A DNA stretch of 64,000 nt, taken from contig QEOQ01000316.1 in assembly GCA_010279815.1 (NCBI GenBank), positions 161,434 to 225,433 on the forward strand, written 5' to 3'. This DNA comes from Brachionus plicatilis. Lineage: Eukaryota; Rotifera; Eurotatoria; Ploima; Brachionidae. The position numbers and the translations under genes were made by a program. Positions 45,781 through 57,720 of this stretch are shown here, in pieces; positions within the stretch are counted from its first letter, which is position 1; each line of letters begins with the position of its first letter. The notes under the pieces were generated by a model, which worked only from the letters and a program-made list of their open reading frames with translations, did not search any database and was not told the origin of the DNA.

Positions 45781-46665
45781 GAACCTGAACAAAATTAGGA
45801 TTTTTTGGTGCTATATTTGTCTCATTTCGTGTTAATTATTATTCAAAATTTGCATTATCTAAAAAATTGATAAAATTAAAAAAAATGTGACTTAATTAAT
45901 TGATAAAACCTGAACAAAATTAGGATTTTTTGGTGCTATTTTTGTCTCATTTCGTGTTAATTATTATTCAAAATTTGCATTATCTAAAAAATTGATAAAA
46001 TTAAAAAAAATATGACTTAATTAATTGATAAAACCTGAACAAAATTAGGATTTTTTGGTGCTATTTTTGTCTCATTTCGTGTTAATTATTATTCAAAATT
46101 TGCATTATCTAAAAAATTGATAAAATTAAAAAAAATGTGACTTAATTAATTGATAAAACCTGAACAAAATTAGGATTTTTTGGTGCTATTTTTGTCTCAT
46201 TTCGTGTTAATTATTATTCAAAATTTGCATTATCTAAAAAATTGATAAAATTAAAAAAAATATGACTTAATTAATTGATAAAACCTGAACAAAATTAGGA
46301 TTTTTTGGTGCTATTTTTGTCTCATTTCGTGTTAATTATTATTCAAAATTTGCATTATCTAAAAAATTGATAAAATTAAAAAAAATGTGACTTAATTAAT
46401 TGATAAAACCTGAACAAAATTAGGATTTTTTGGTGCTATTTTTGTCTCATTTCGTGTTAATTATTATTCAAAATTTGCATTATCTAAAAAATTGATAAAA
46501 TTAAAAAAAATATGACTTAATTAATTGATAAAACCTGAACAAAATTAGGATTTTTTGGTGCTATTTTTGTCTCATTTCGTGTTAATTATTATTCAAAATT
46601 TGCATTATCTAAAAAATTGATAAAATTAAAAAAAATGTGACTTAATTAATTGATAAAAGTGAAAT
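45776..46665. repeat. 125-bp satellite array with alternating variants
   Basis: The segment starting CCTGAACAAAATTAGGATTT recurs at 45909, 46034, 46159, 46284, 46409 and 46534, exactly 125 bp apart, preceded by a diverged copy at 45784. Successive copies alternate AAAATGTGACTTAATT and AAAATATGACTTAATT, so the homogenised unit is a 250-bp dimer. Confidence 0.95.
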
Positions 46666-49600
46666 ATTGAAGATAAAAATTTTTATATTGTGAATGAGAA
46701 AGAAAAAAGAAAAAAAGCTGAATTCGGATATTTAGGTAAACTTTTTGGCAGACAAAGCTGGCTAGTCGATGCTTCCTGTCCAGTTCAAATGGCTCATCAT
46801 AATTTGTAAAACAACAACAAAACAATAACAAAGAATTATTAATTCATAATGTTCTTTGTATTTTGAATTAAGTTTATTGTATGTTGATATGTGAGATGCA
46901 GAATATGGCTTTTTATGTTTATTAGCTTTTTATTTATTATTTTTTTTTGATGAAAATTGAGAATTAGTCTTGATTTTTTGTGAATTTATTTGTGCACACA
47001 ACCGGTTGAATATTCTGTCAATCAAAAACTTGAATAAAAATTATTTAAATTTACGAAAAAAAACTATTTAAATTTAAAATTAAAATTATCGGAGACTACT
47101 CTTATTTTGTCTGACAACCAGAGCTGTTTAAAAGCCATAAAGTCAAAGTCATTACTCGTTTTTTTTAAAGTCTTTTGGCTTCACTTTAAATTTAATTTAA
47201 AAAAAAAAGTCATTTTAAAATAAAAATTACCACCTTAATAATTTTATGGAACGTCAAAAGATTTATGTGGCCACATGTAAAATGTCTTTTTTAAAAATGA
47301 AAATAATTTTATATTTTACAGTTTCATATTATTTTTAGATATTTTGTTTAATATTTCAGAAAATAAAAATAAAACTCTCCAAAATTATTTTATGGATTTT
47401 TGATTAATTTTTTTACTTTTATTAACTGGGTTTTACGCAAATTTTATTTTTACAAAAAATGAAAAGTTGACATGAAAATTAATTATTTTATTACCAAATT
47501 GATTTATTGAAAAAATTCATTAAAGATTTGAGCTTTTGAACTTTAAAATCTTTATAAGGTTTCATACCATCCTAAATTTTAAAGAATAATTTTTTATTTT
47601 AATATTTGGCAATTCAAAATTTCTCCTAATCAAAAATTCGAAATTTAATTTTTTTCTAAATTAAGCCTGAAATATTTTCTAAAAAAATTGATAAAAAATC
47701 TGTTTTTTAAAAAAGATTTTTTTGGATAACGAGAATTAAAGAGTGATCCTTGAAAATCCTTAACTGGTTATGGGTCCTCACAAAATTATTTTAATAAAAG
47801 ACAAAAAATACTTCTGCTTTTTTATTCAACTGTAAATGAAAATAACAAATCTCGTTAAAATACTAATTTTTTACTTAGATTGTGTTGTTAAATTTTTTTT
47901 TAGTCTTCAAAAAATAGTGTGACCCGGGAAAAAATAAAAATTTTTACAATTTTTTTTTTAAATATTTTAATTTGTCAATTGGACTAAAACTTAAAAATAG
48001 ATTTTTAGAAAAAATTTCAAAATTTTTAGTACAAAAATTTATCACCGAATGGAATTTACAAAAATTAAATTTAAGATTTAGAACGAAAATTGATACAATT
48101 CAAATATTTTGTTCTACAATTTTTGTTTTTAAAAATATTTACATTAGCTAGATTTTAGTGATACATAAAGTGTATTATCTGATGCAAGTTACTGAAAAAA
48201 TTTTAAGCTTGAAAAAAAAATGAAATTCTAAAATTATTTAAAAAGAATTTTTTTGTTTCTTTGATTAATTTTGTCTAAAATTCACAATTTCCAAATTTTT
48301 GTAGCCTAAAATTTGTATCTAAAAATAAATCAGTGTAAAGGGACCTAGGGACCTAGGAGCCCAGCAAAATGAGTGGCAAAGAGGTTCGATCGACCCTACA
48401 CAATTTATTTTCTATTGATACTAGAAAATACATGAAAATTAAAAATTCTTGTATCGATCCAAAAATTTTAGGTAAAAAACAGAAAAAAGCTAATGAAAAT
48501 TATTTCAACCAAGAAAATATTTGGTAAATAAATGGTTAATTTTTAAAATAATTTTACTGCATTAGAAATCTGGCATCTATTTAAGAGAGGTTTGAATTTT
48601 AACTTAGAAGCTAGAGAGTCAGTAGAGCGTTGAAAAAGTTTACAATTTTAGTAGTAGTAGTAATAGTAGTAGCAGTAGTACAATTTTGAAAAGAATTAAA
48701 CTGAAAGAGGACACCTTTAAATGTCATTAAATTTTTATGTAAAAGAGATCATTACCAAGTATTATGAATAATTCTGCATCAATTAAATTTTAGCAGAGCT
48801 TGCAGATATTAAAAATTAATTAAAAGAAAATTTAAAAAAAATGCTACTGCAGTCTTTTTTTCAATAAAAAAAACTGAAATTTTTTAAATAATAGCTTTAG
48901 AGTATGATCATTTACCTAATTCTGTTATTCCATTAATGTTTTACTCCAAGGTCATAAATTAAAGACGAAATAATGCTTTTTTTGTTTATCTAAAATATTT
49001 TTCATTAATTCTGAATACATTTTAATTTTTTGTTTAAATCTTCTAATCTTGTTATGTCTTCCGATCTAGGAGTAAAATTATTGATTAAGAAAATAAAACT
49101 CTTTGAATAATTTTAAAATTAAAAAAGATCATTAAATATTGATTTAATTCATATATTGAATCTTTTAGAAAAATAGCATCGTTTATGACCCAATTGATTA
49201 AAAAATGAATGATTTTTTGACAGATTCGAATTTATTCTCTTTTTTTCAAAATTTGAATTATTTGATTTATAACTCTGGTCACTTATAACTGTCTTAAGAT
49301 GGCAAAAAAAATTTAAAAAATAATCCTTTAGTTCATCCAAAATAAGAAAATAAAAATTTTTTTTAAGATTACCTAAGTAAAAGCATTTATATGATAATTT
49401 TAATCGATTTTTGGAAAAATTTTAACTTAAAATTTCCAATTGAGAAAAAACATCAATCTAATTGCATTTATTTATGAAAAAAAACAATTAATTAAAAACA
49501 ACAAAATTTTTTTTTCTGTATTTTCTCAATTCTGAATGCGGATCTAAAAATAAAATTAATAAAATTATGACACCATATTCACATTTAGCTGAAGCTAATT

Positions 49601-52180
49601 TAAAAAGCTAAATAAAACTAAATAAAAAATGAGAAATATGAAAATTTGAAGCTTGAGACAAAGGCCCTTATTTGGTTCTGATGCATGAAACTCAACGCAA
49701 GGATAACTATATAAAAATTAGATAACGAAACAAAAGCTTTAATATGTAGCATAAATGGCTAGCTGTTTTTTATCAAAAAAATAGGCTTTTAGGCTTGATT
49801 GAATACAAATTATTTTAGATTGATGATAATCTTTAAATAATCTTTTTTTACCAAAATCAAACAAATTTCTAAATATCTAGAACTGGACTAACAATTGAGG
49901 CAAATAAACAAAAATAATTTACAGTTTACTCCAAATTTGATTCAAATACAGACCAGCTTTTTGTAATTAAATATCGGTAAAAAAATAATATGAGAAGATT
50001 TTATTAAAAAAATCAATTCGCATTTGTGATTAAAAAAAAAGTGCTCAAAATCCTTATGGCTAGAAGTTAAATTCATTTAATTTTTATACTAATAATAAGT
50101 GTAAAAATAAATTAGACCATAAATTTTAATATGATTTTAATAAAATTTGTTTATGAACTCTATTAATCATTTTAATGCGTTTTTGATTATTTTTTTAACA
50201 CTAAAGTAGAGTAAAAATAAAAACTTTTCTTTTAAAAAAATCAACGCTATTCTAAATTACTGCTTTATCACACAAATTAATGCTTTATTAAATTCAGTTC
50301 AAAATAACAGAACAAAACGATGGAAATTAGTAATACTCGATATTATGTTTTAGACTAACAAACTTTTTTGTTTTATTTTCTACTCTGGGCTTTTGATCTT
50401 TATTTCACTTTTTATTTAAGGCTAATTTTTTTTTAAATATAAAAATCTTTTTTAAGCTATAAATTTTTTTTAAGGGAATAGTGGCTTAGGTTAAAGGGGT
50501 CCGAGGTGAAACCCTGGTTTCATTTTCTTGAACATATTTTAATTCATAATTCATTAACATATAAATAATAATTTTTCACTTTTTTTATAGCATAAAAAAT
50601 ATATTATTTATTATATGAAATAGTGGCCTTCTTTTAATAAATGCTTAGCCGTTATCTCTTTTGTTTACCAAAACTTGACATTTTTTTCTTTTGCAATCTT
50701 ATAAATTACCAATTTCGTTTTTTATTACATTTTTTTATGAAAAGTATTTTTATATCTGCAGGATCGGTGATTTTGAAATTCAAATAATTTTGACAACACG
50801 AATTTCATGTTGATGATCACATGATCAAAACTTAATTAATAAAGATGAAAAAATAAATTATGTGATAAGCTTTTTTATGTTTAATTTTAAGCATTAAATA
50901 TTTAATATTTTAAATTAAATAAAAAGTCTTTTTTTCTAATTAGCCTTAGTTTATTTTTATTAAAGTTCTATTAGAATTAAAAGACAAATTTTAAATCACC
51001 ATAAAGATGTGAAGATTTGATCAGAAAATTCTTTAAATTCATAAAGCCTGGTAGAACGGTTCCAAAATGATTATTTGTCTCTATTTTATTAATTTCTTTT
51101 GGATAAATTTTAAAAATAAAATACAAAGAAAAACATCTTGAATTTTTTTTAAGTAATAAAAAATTTGAAAACTTCTTTGATTTTCAAGATAAATTTGTAA
51201 ATTAAGAAAATAGTTAATATTAAGGTTTCATTTATCTTGATTAAACGACATTTAAAAAAAATATTAAATCTCCAATTAAAATAACAATCAATTTTATGTA
51301 TTATTCTTAAAAAAATGATTAGTTGTCTCAAAATTTAGTTATAAGTCATTTAATGCATCTCATACAGTCAAGTTAAAAAAAACATCAATCAATTAATAAA
51401 TTTAATCAGTTAAAAAAATTAAAAAAATCAATTTTACAAATATTTTTTACTTAAAATTTTTACTAATTTTTTTGTCTGCTATATAAATAAATTACCCATT
51501 AATATGATTTAGGAAGGTCTAACATTTAAATTTAATAACTTTATAATACAAAAATAAAGCTTTTTAAATGATTTACATTAAAAATCATGATTTTTAAGAT
51601 TTATTCTACAAGTTAAATTTATCATGTTACCTTTTAGAATCGGTTAAAAATTCCAACCGGCCTAATTATACCGATAAAAACTTACATTATGTTTTTTTAC
51701 TTCTATTATTCATTATTTCTTTTTTTTTAATTTTAAATGTAAATAAAATTAAATGTCAATAAATAACTCACAATCTCAAGTCTTCTTTTGTCTTACTATT
51801 TTCAATTGTTGCCTTCATTTTTTATTCGAATGAGCATTATAAACAAGTCTTTGAAGTTTTATTTTAAAAAATTAATGTTTTTTTTAAACCTAATCTAAGT
51901 TATTATAATCTTTTTCAGCAATTTGTGATAACAATGTTTTTCGAGAGAAAACAAAGAAATACCGAGTCTTATTTCAGGAATATCTTAATTGAAAACAAGA
52001 AACTTCTGGCAAAATAGCATTACCAATTGTTTAGAGTTCGTCATCAATTCCAATGTCCAGAATGACAAAAAATAAAAAAATATTTAAGTAATTTTAAAAA
52101 AAAAAGCAAGAAAAAAAAATATAAATAATTTGAAAATAAAAATGAATAACTCTAAAACATGTGCATAGTGTTGTTTTAAA
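46666..52180. other. 5.5-kb gene-free region
   Basis: No supported gene. A TAGTAG/TAATAG microsatellite lies at 48651-48682. GGGACCTAGGGACCTAGG at 48342-48360 is a short GC-rich direct repeat. Segment 50790-51015 is an old duplicate of 54630-54845. Confidence 0.4.
50790..51015. repeat. Old duplicate of 54630-54845
   Basis: GAATTTCATGTTGATGATCA with ATCAAAACTTAATTAATAA, and downstream AAAAGACAAATTTTAAATC, correspond in order to GAATTTCATGTTTATGATGT, ATCAAAACTTAATTCATTA and AAAGACAAATTTAAAATCC at 54637-54830. Divergence is high. Confidence 0.45.
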
Positions 52181-52426
52181 GAAATTTTTTTTATAGAAAA
52201 AAGGCAAAAATAATACTAAATGCAAATAAACAAAACTGCATTCATTATCAACTGAACTCGAAGAAAAAGAATATGAAATTATTACATTGAAAACTGAAAA
52301 TATGTTAAAACAGGTAAAATTTAAAGAAACGGATAGTTCGACGACAGAAGACAAACTTTACAACTTAAATAAAGATTTCTAGAAATTTTTTTCATAGAAT
52401 AGTCACATAGACATGTTATTTTCACT
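52181..52426 (+). pseudogene. Duplicated coiled-coil fragment, broken copy
   Basis: Nearly identical to 54244-54477 but with an insertion (AATGCAAATAAACAAAACTG in place of AAATCAAAGCTG) that shifts the frame, and TAG instead of TAT in the final codons. Sequence beyond both ends differs between the copies, so this is a dispersed duplication of about 240 bp. Confidence 0.65.
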
Positions 52427-54243
52427 GAAAATTTATCAAGAAAATTTTCACATTGAAAATTTCAAAAATAAAAATTCAAAGCTTAATTTATTAAATTTTG
52501 CTTAATTATTAAGTAATTTAACTTGAAAATATTTTTTTACTTTATTTTCAATTTAGAATATTAAGAACTATGAGTACCTTCTTATCAAAATTATCGAAGT
52601 TGTCATCAGCCAGAAATGGATAGAGAAATTGCAATCACAGAAAGGAAAAAATTGAAATTTTTTTTTGATAAATTGATTCTTGTTTTAAAAAATTAAAGTA
52701 ATAACTAACTTGTTGAAAATTGACATTTCCCTTTTTTTTTAATTTTTTTTTTTGTCCATTTTATTAATTCAATAAAATAATTTCTATAAAACTATGAAAT
52801 TAACTGGCCCCAAAATTTGAAAAATTTTTTGTAAAATTAGTTACCATAAAATTAAAATTTAGTTTAAAAAAGTGAAATTAACTTTTAAAAAAATTAATTT
52901 TTAACATTTTGTCTGCATTTTTATTATTTTTTGTTATAGTGCCGCATCAAATTTAAAAATTAATAAAAAAAGACTTCTTCTAATTAATATTAAATTGATT
53001 ATAGCATGGTTTGGACTGAGTGAATTTTTGGGTTAAAAATCAGAATATTTACGAAATGTTAATGTGTTACCCTTCTAGATCTAATTTTTAGCTTGAGTAC
53101 ATTTTAGAGATTTTCAATAAATAGAAACAATGATTCAACAACAATTTTTTTATTTGTACAAAAAAGAAAAAAATTAAATGTACCTTCACAAAACTATTTG
53201 ATAAATTGTAAATTTTAAAAGCGCTACTTTCTTCAAATTATTTTCACAAAAAATTAGATTTTTTGATCTGTGAGAAAATGTGTCTTTTTAAAGAGTCAAA
53301 CAATATTGAAGGGTCAAATTGAATTATTTTCCTATTTGAAAAAAAATAAATGATAAATTAAATTCATTGTCTATAATTTTATGGCCCCAGTTTTATTGTT
53401 TGATAACATTTTAAAATAAAAATCTCTATTTGTTTGTTTAAATAGTGCAAATAGCTAAAACGCTTAAAGTCGATCTAAAAATCTAATTGCTTTTTGATCT
53501 CTCTCTCTCTCTTATCCATCTAGTTTCCTTTTTGTCAAATATTGTTCACAACCTTAATTATTTTCTTATGAATGCTCGCTTTCTTTGAAGAGATTATGTG
53601 GTCAACTATTCTTCATTTAAAAAAATTAATAAAAAAGATCTTGAAGGCTTAGACATTTATCTAACTCAAAAGAAAGCCAATCAATCAACAAAAGAAAACA
53701 ATTGTGGTATTTTATTCGGACTTGGATTCCTCTCTCTTAGACTTGTGCTTCTTTAAAACAAAACGAACTAATGGCAAAGTTAGTCAAGCATTTTAAATGA
53801 TAATAAGCCTTTTTAGGCGATTAGCCATAACAAAGATAAATTAAATTTTAATCATGCATCTTCATCTGTGTCCAAAATGTTAATCCTTAAGAGATTAACC
53901 CAGTTTTGAGAGAACCACGTTTCTTCAAAAGTAAATTGTACAAATATTAGACTGAGTCGTTGAAAAATTTATGAAAAAAGGGAAATGTAAAAAATTTGAT
54001 ACTTTTTTGATTGAAAACATTGTGCTACTTTAATGTACAATTGATTATTTTATTTATTTAATATTTATCACATAAATTTACAAATATTTTCTATTTAAAA
54101 TTTAAATGTAATTTTTTAAAACAATTGGTATTTTGGTATGACTATTTTAAATGCTTCATTGGTCGAATCATATTAATAAATCACCTCAACAGTTTTAAAA
54201 TCAAGTAATTGAAAAAAAAAAGAGAAGCTTGACAAATTTAAAA
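52427..54243. other. Spacer between duplicated fragments
   Basis: AT-rich with a (CT)n run at about 53498-53514. No supported gene. Confidence 0.4.
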
Positions 54244-54477
54244 AAATTTTTTTATAGAAAAAAGGCAAAAATAATTCTAAAATCAAAGCTGCATTCATTA
54301 TCAACTGAACTCGAAGAAAAAGAATATGAAATTATTACATTGAAAACTGAAAATATGTTAAAACAGGTAAAATTTAAAGAAACGGATAGTTCGACGACAG
54401 AAGAGAAACTTTACAACTTAAATAAAGATTTCTATAAATTTTTCATAGAATAGTCACATTGACATGTTATTTTCACT
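54244..54477 (+). CDS. Coiled-coil terminal-exon-like ORF, intact copy
   Basis: After a strong acceptor-like TTTTTTTATAG (ends 54257) the frame reads KKAKIILKSKLHSLSTELEE, KEYEIITLKTENMLKQVKFK, ETDSSTTEEKLYNLNKDFYK, FFIE, then TAG at 54451-54453. An upstream ATG at 54229 would open it as a 74-residue protein. The Leu/Glu/Lys heptad-like pattern predicts a coiled coil. No start exon is recognised. CAGGTAAAA in the middle could act as a donor, which would make this an internal exon. The intact frame compared with the shifted copy at 52181 suggests that it was once, or is, coding. Confidence 0.4.
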
Positions 54478-56187
54478 CTTTTTAAACTTTAATAATGAAT
54501 AATAAAGATTTCTATTTAAAAATAATCAATTTAATTTGAGAAAATGTCTCTTTTATTAACAATTATGTGGTCTCCTTCATATCATACTTTTTTATTTTCA
54601 TTTTTTTTGAAAAATTACGCACAATAAAGGCACTTTGAATTTCATGTTTATGATGTAATAATCAAAACTTAATTCATTATAATCTTAATAAAACGATTAA
54701 ATTAGTTATTTTTAATTTTTTTTAATTAAACATAAAATGATTACTATTTTAATTTAAAAAAAAATTTTTTGATCTTTAATTAATTCTGCTAAAATTTTTA
54801 TTTAATAAACTTTAAAGACAAATTTAAAATCCACACTGAAGTATCCAAATTATGACTATTAAATATTAATTAAAATATATTACAGCGAGACAAAGTTAAA
54901 TTTATTATTACAAAATTTCAAAATATTGATTAAGATTTTTTTTTAACCCGAAATAAAAATTCACATCTATTTAATTAAAGATTAAACAAATCATTTTAAT
55001 AAATTTTAGCCACTTATTATTAAAAAATTGATTATTGTACATTTATGTCGATAAAAAAAATATTTTAGTTGCATGAGAGTTATTAATCTCTCAGAGTTTA
55101 GACAAATAAAGGATGTATCTTTTATTTAGTTTTTTTCAATAATCAATTAATCTATTAAATTCATTCATGCTTTGGATTGCAGACTTCTTTTTTTAGAATC
55201 CACTAAAAAATAGCGAAACCTCTAAATTGTCAACAAAGGTTGACAAAATTGAATTTTTTATTGAAGAAAATAAGTCATAAAAAATTAAATAAAGTTTTTA
55301 AAATCAAAATTTAAAATTTAATGTAGTCTGTTTCAGATAAATTGGCTGCTCAAAAACCTTATCTTCAAACTTATTTAGAAGATCTAACATATTCTCCGGA
55401 GTGCTTTTTTTTTTCACGAGGCATTATTTTTTCAAAATGAATTGAATTTTTTAAATCAAAACAAAAATACAATTGCCTTTGACAAATTCAAAAAGCTTTA
55501 TAAAGGGATTGTAATCCTTCACAGACCGTATATTTTTTTAGTAGATTTTTTTTGATATTTTTTTTTAATTCTATTTTTATTTCCTAAAAAAACGACTATA
55601 AAAAGGAATTTTAAAACATTTAAATAAATAATAGAGTTGATTCCAACTTTGAAGAATCTTGAATATGAAGAAATATTGAGCAAATTAAATCTTAATTACT
55701 TTTAATTTAGTAAATGGAATCAGATATGTTCAAAGAAACAATAATAATTTAAAGGGTCATGCAAAAAAAGAATGGATCTATGAATGGTTTATGGTACAGA
55801 AACTGGTGTGATTACCAAGAACTGCTATAGCCTTATGGTTCATCTCGACTAGTTCGAGTCGCAGCTATTTATTCTTCTACTAAATAAAAAAATCACAATC
55901 GACGATATCTCGTCACCTTAAATTGATTAAAAAACTACTTGACAATACCTTTGATGAATGTTTTTTTTTAAATGGACCATTACTTTCGATAGCTAATGGG
56001 TCTTCTTTTAAAAATTCTGATGCAGAAATTTATTATTTATTTATCTGTACTGAGCTAAGCTAATGCTTCTTCAGAATAAAAATACAAAAAAAAATTCAAA
56101 TAAATTTGATTAAGATAAAATAAAAAATAAAAATTTAAGAAAAAAGGACAAATAAGCCGAACTAAAAAAAAGAATATTGAAACATGT
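54478..56187. other. Gene-free AT-rich region
   Basis: Nothing supported. Includes the duplicate segment 54630-54845 and a CTCGACTAGTTCGAG palindrome near 55845. Confidence 0.4.
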
Positions 56188-56454
56188 TTAAATATTTGGT
56201 AAATCAGGAAAAAAAGATGAAATTGTTAGGTAGCTATTACAAAATGGAGTTGCATATTTAACACACCTTGATTCGAAACCTTCTCTATATTCTTCCATTT
56301 GTCTGACGACTAATGAATTAGAATGCCCCAGTACTGCCCTGATATATCTCTCATTAAACTCAAAAAGTCGATTTGAAGCTGTTAGTAGTTTTAATTTATT
56401 GAAGGCCTCTTGGTGCATAATATTTGAGGAGTTATCAGCTTCAAAATAGATCAA
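56188..56454 (-). CDS. Possible exon of an unrecognised gene
   Basis: The minus frame reads IYFEADNSSNIMHQEAFNKL, KLLTASNRLFEFNERYIRAV, LGHSNSLVVRQMEEYREGFE, SR and then a donor-like AG|GTGTGT near 56270. The frame remains open to a stop at 56188. Amino-acid composition and balanced codon use over about 180 bp look coding, but no family is recognised and no partner exon is found. It could be a host exon or part of a transposon ORF. Confidence 0.35.
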   Translation of the reverse strand: MIYFEADNSSNIMHQEAFNKLKLLTASNRLFEFNERYIRAVLGHSNSLVVRQMEEYREGFESRCVKYATPFCNSYLTISSFFPDLPNI

Positions 56455-56839
56455 ACTTAATTAATTTTGAATTACTTGTATTTTTTGATGTTAGTTTCTG
56501 AAAATGAATTTAAACAAGGAAAAAAAAATCCATAATTAATGATTGATCCTATCAAGGATCTGTAAAAATTACCTAAAGTCTTTGATTTTGATTACCCCCA
56601 TTACCCCCATACATTATTCTAATTTTATTTCTACCATATGGACAAAAATTCAAAACAATTGGAACTAAAATCTTTCAATTTATTCAAAAAATAAAATTTT
56701 TTCTCATCTTTACTTTTGGGCTGTAAGAAAGTTATGGCTTAATTTCTTATCTTTCCTTAACCTTTTTGAATAATAATAATTTGATTTTTGACCCCATTTC
56801 CTTTATGGGAAATGTTTAAACCAATTCAACTAAAAGAAG
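56455..56839. other. Short spacer, no gene seen
   Basis: AT-rich; TTACCCCCATTACCCCCATA at 56594-56613 is a short tandem motif. Nothing else noted. Confidence 0.35.
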
Positions 56840-57428
56840 GCATTGTGAATTTTGGTACAAAAATCAAAAACAAAATATGGTTAAGTTATGATTGACCAAA
56901 ACATGTTCTGTAAATTGCAGCAAATGATACATCCTTTGTTCCACCAATATACTGATTTCCAACAATTTAAAAATTTGTTTCAAAATTTTTTTACTTATTC
57001 ATATAATTAAGAAATGTTTTAAAATTTTCGATTTAATTTAGTACAAAATGAATATTTAATTGAAGCAAAAATAAAGTAATTATGTATTCTGAAAAACGTT
57101 GTTGGTGGCAAGAAAAAAAATAGAAAATTTAAAAAATTTAAAAATAAATTAATTCATCTAAGTGATGGTTCAAAAGATGTGTCAGTTGCTACAATTTACA
57201 GAATATGTTATAGTGGGTCCAGATTGAAGTTGTGGCGTTTTTATATTTTGTTTTTATTTTTTGTACTAAAATTCACAATGTTCTGAATTTTGCAGAATTT
57301 TGCAGAATCAGTTTATTGCTGGTACAAAGGATGTATCATTTGCTACAATTTACAGAACAAACTTCCAAACTTAAGCTTTGGTATTTTTAATATTTTGTTT
57401 TTGATTTTTGTACTAAAATTCACAATGC
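56840..57428. mobile_element. GCATTGTGAATTTT-family MITE with nested insert
   Basis: GCATTGTGAATTTTGGTACA at the left and TTTTGTACTAAAATTCACAA plus TGC at the right are terminal inverted repeats. Inside lie the TGATACATCCTTTGT and TGTATCATTTGCTACAATTT blocks shared with 1330-1800. A ~190-bp foreign segment interrupts it (56973-57160). Confidence 0.75.
56973..57160. repeat. ~190-bp dispersed repeat, copy in MITE
   Basis: TTGTTTCAAAATTTTTTTAC ... GTAATTATGTATTCTGAAAA ... GTTGTTGGTGGCAAGAAAAA matches 60346-60556 closely. The second copy has an extra ~22 bp (AGGATTCAGACTTGTTACCC). The fact that it interrupts a MITE shows that it is itself mobile. Confidence 0.7.
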
Positions 57429-57559
57429 AGTAATAGAGGACTCTTTGATAAAAAGTTAAGATTGGTGCAAAGTCTCGGGTCTTAAGTCAAGTTCAGACTT
57501 GGGCTTTTGACTTTTAAACAACTCTGGTCATATGTAGCTTTATGGCAAGCGATTTTAAC

Positions 57560-57720
57560 TAATGTCTTCTTTGTTTCATGAAAAAAACTCCACTATGGTC
57601 AACCTAAAGCTTGATATGTTTCTTCAAGATAATGTTTGACCTCATACAGCTCATAGAGCAAAAAAAATGACGAGCACCCCTAATATGCTTCTTCTTACTT
57701 AAAGACTCATGGTGATGTTA
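57560..57720 (+). pseudogene. Tc1/mariner transposase relic
   Basis: The plus frame contains FLQDNV, a stop, PHTAHRAKKM (57620-57665). QDNAPxHTA is a hallmark around the catalytic Asp of Tc1/mariner transposases. The frame is broken and no other domain is clear. Confidence 0.5.

Noticed and set aside
46646..46831. Minus frame TNYDEPFELDRKHRLASFVC near 46740-46820 as an upstream DLGAP exon
   Set aside because: Looks mildly coding, but there is no good donor or phase link to the exon at 45107; kept as unsupported.
48345..48410. tRNA-like GAGGTTCGATCGACCC
   Set aside because: The T-loop motif is present, but the T-stem does not pair and no A box or acceptor stem is correctly spaced.
52030..52062. 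Minus-strand ILDIGIDDEL and stop
   Set aside because: Very short, no acceptor close by, no partner exon.
53720..53765. Minus-strand tail KKHKSKREESKSE and stop
   Set aside because: Resembles the end of a nuclear protein, but it is only 12-13 codons with no upstream exon found.
55830..55865. tRNA/SINE-like TAGTTCGAGTCGC
   Set aside because: It is explained by a short CTCGACTAGTTCGAG palindrome; no tRNA fold.
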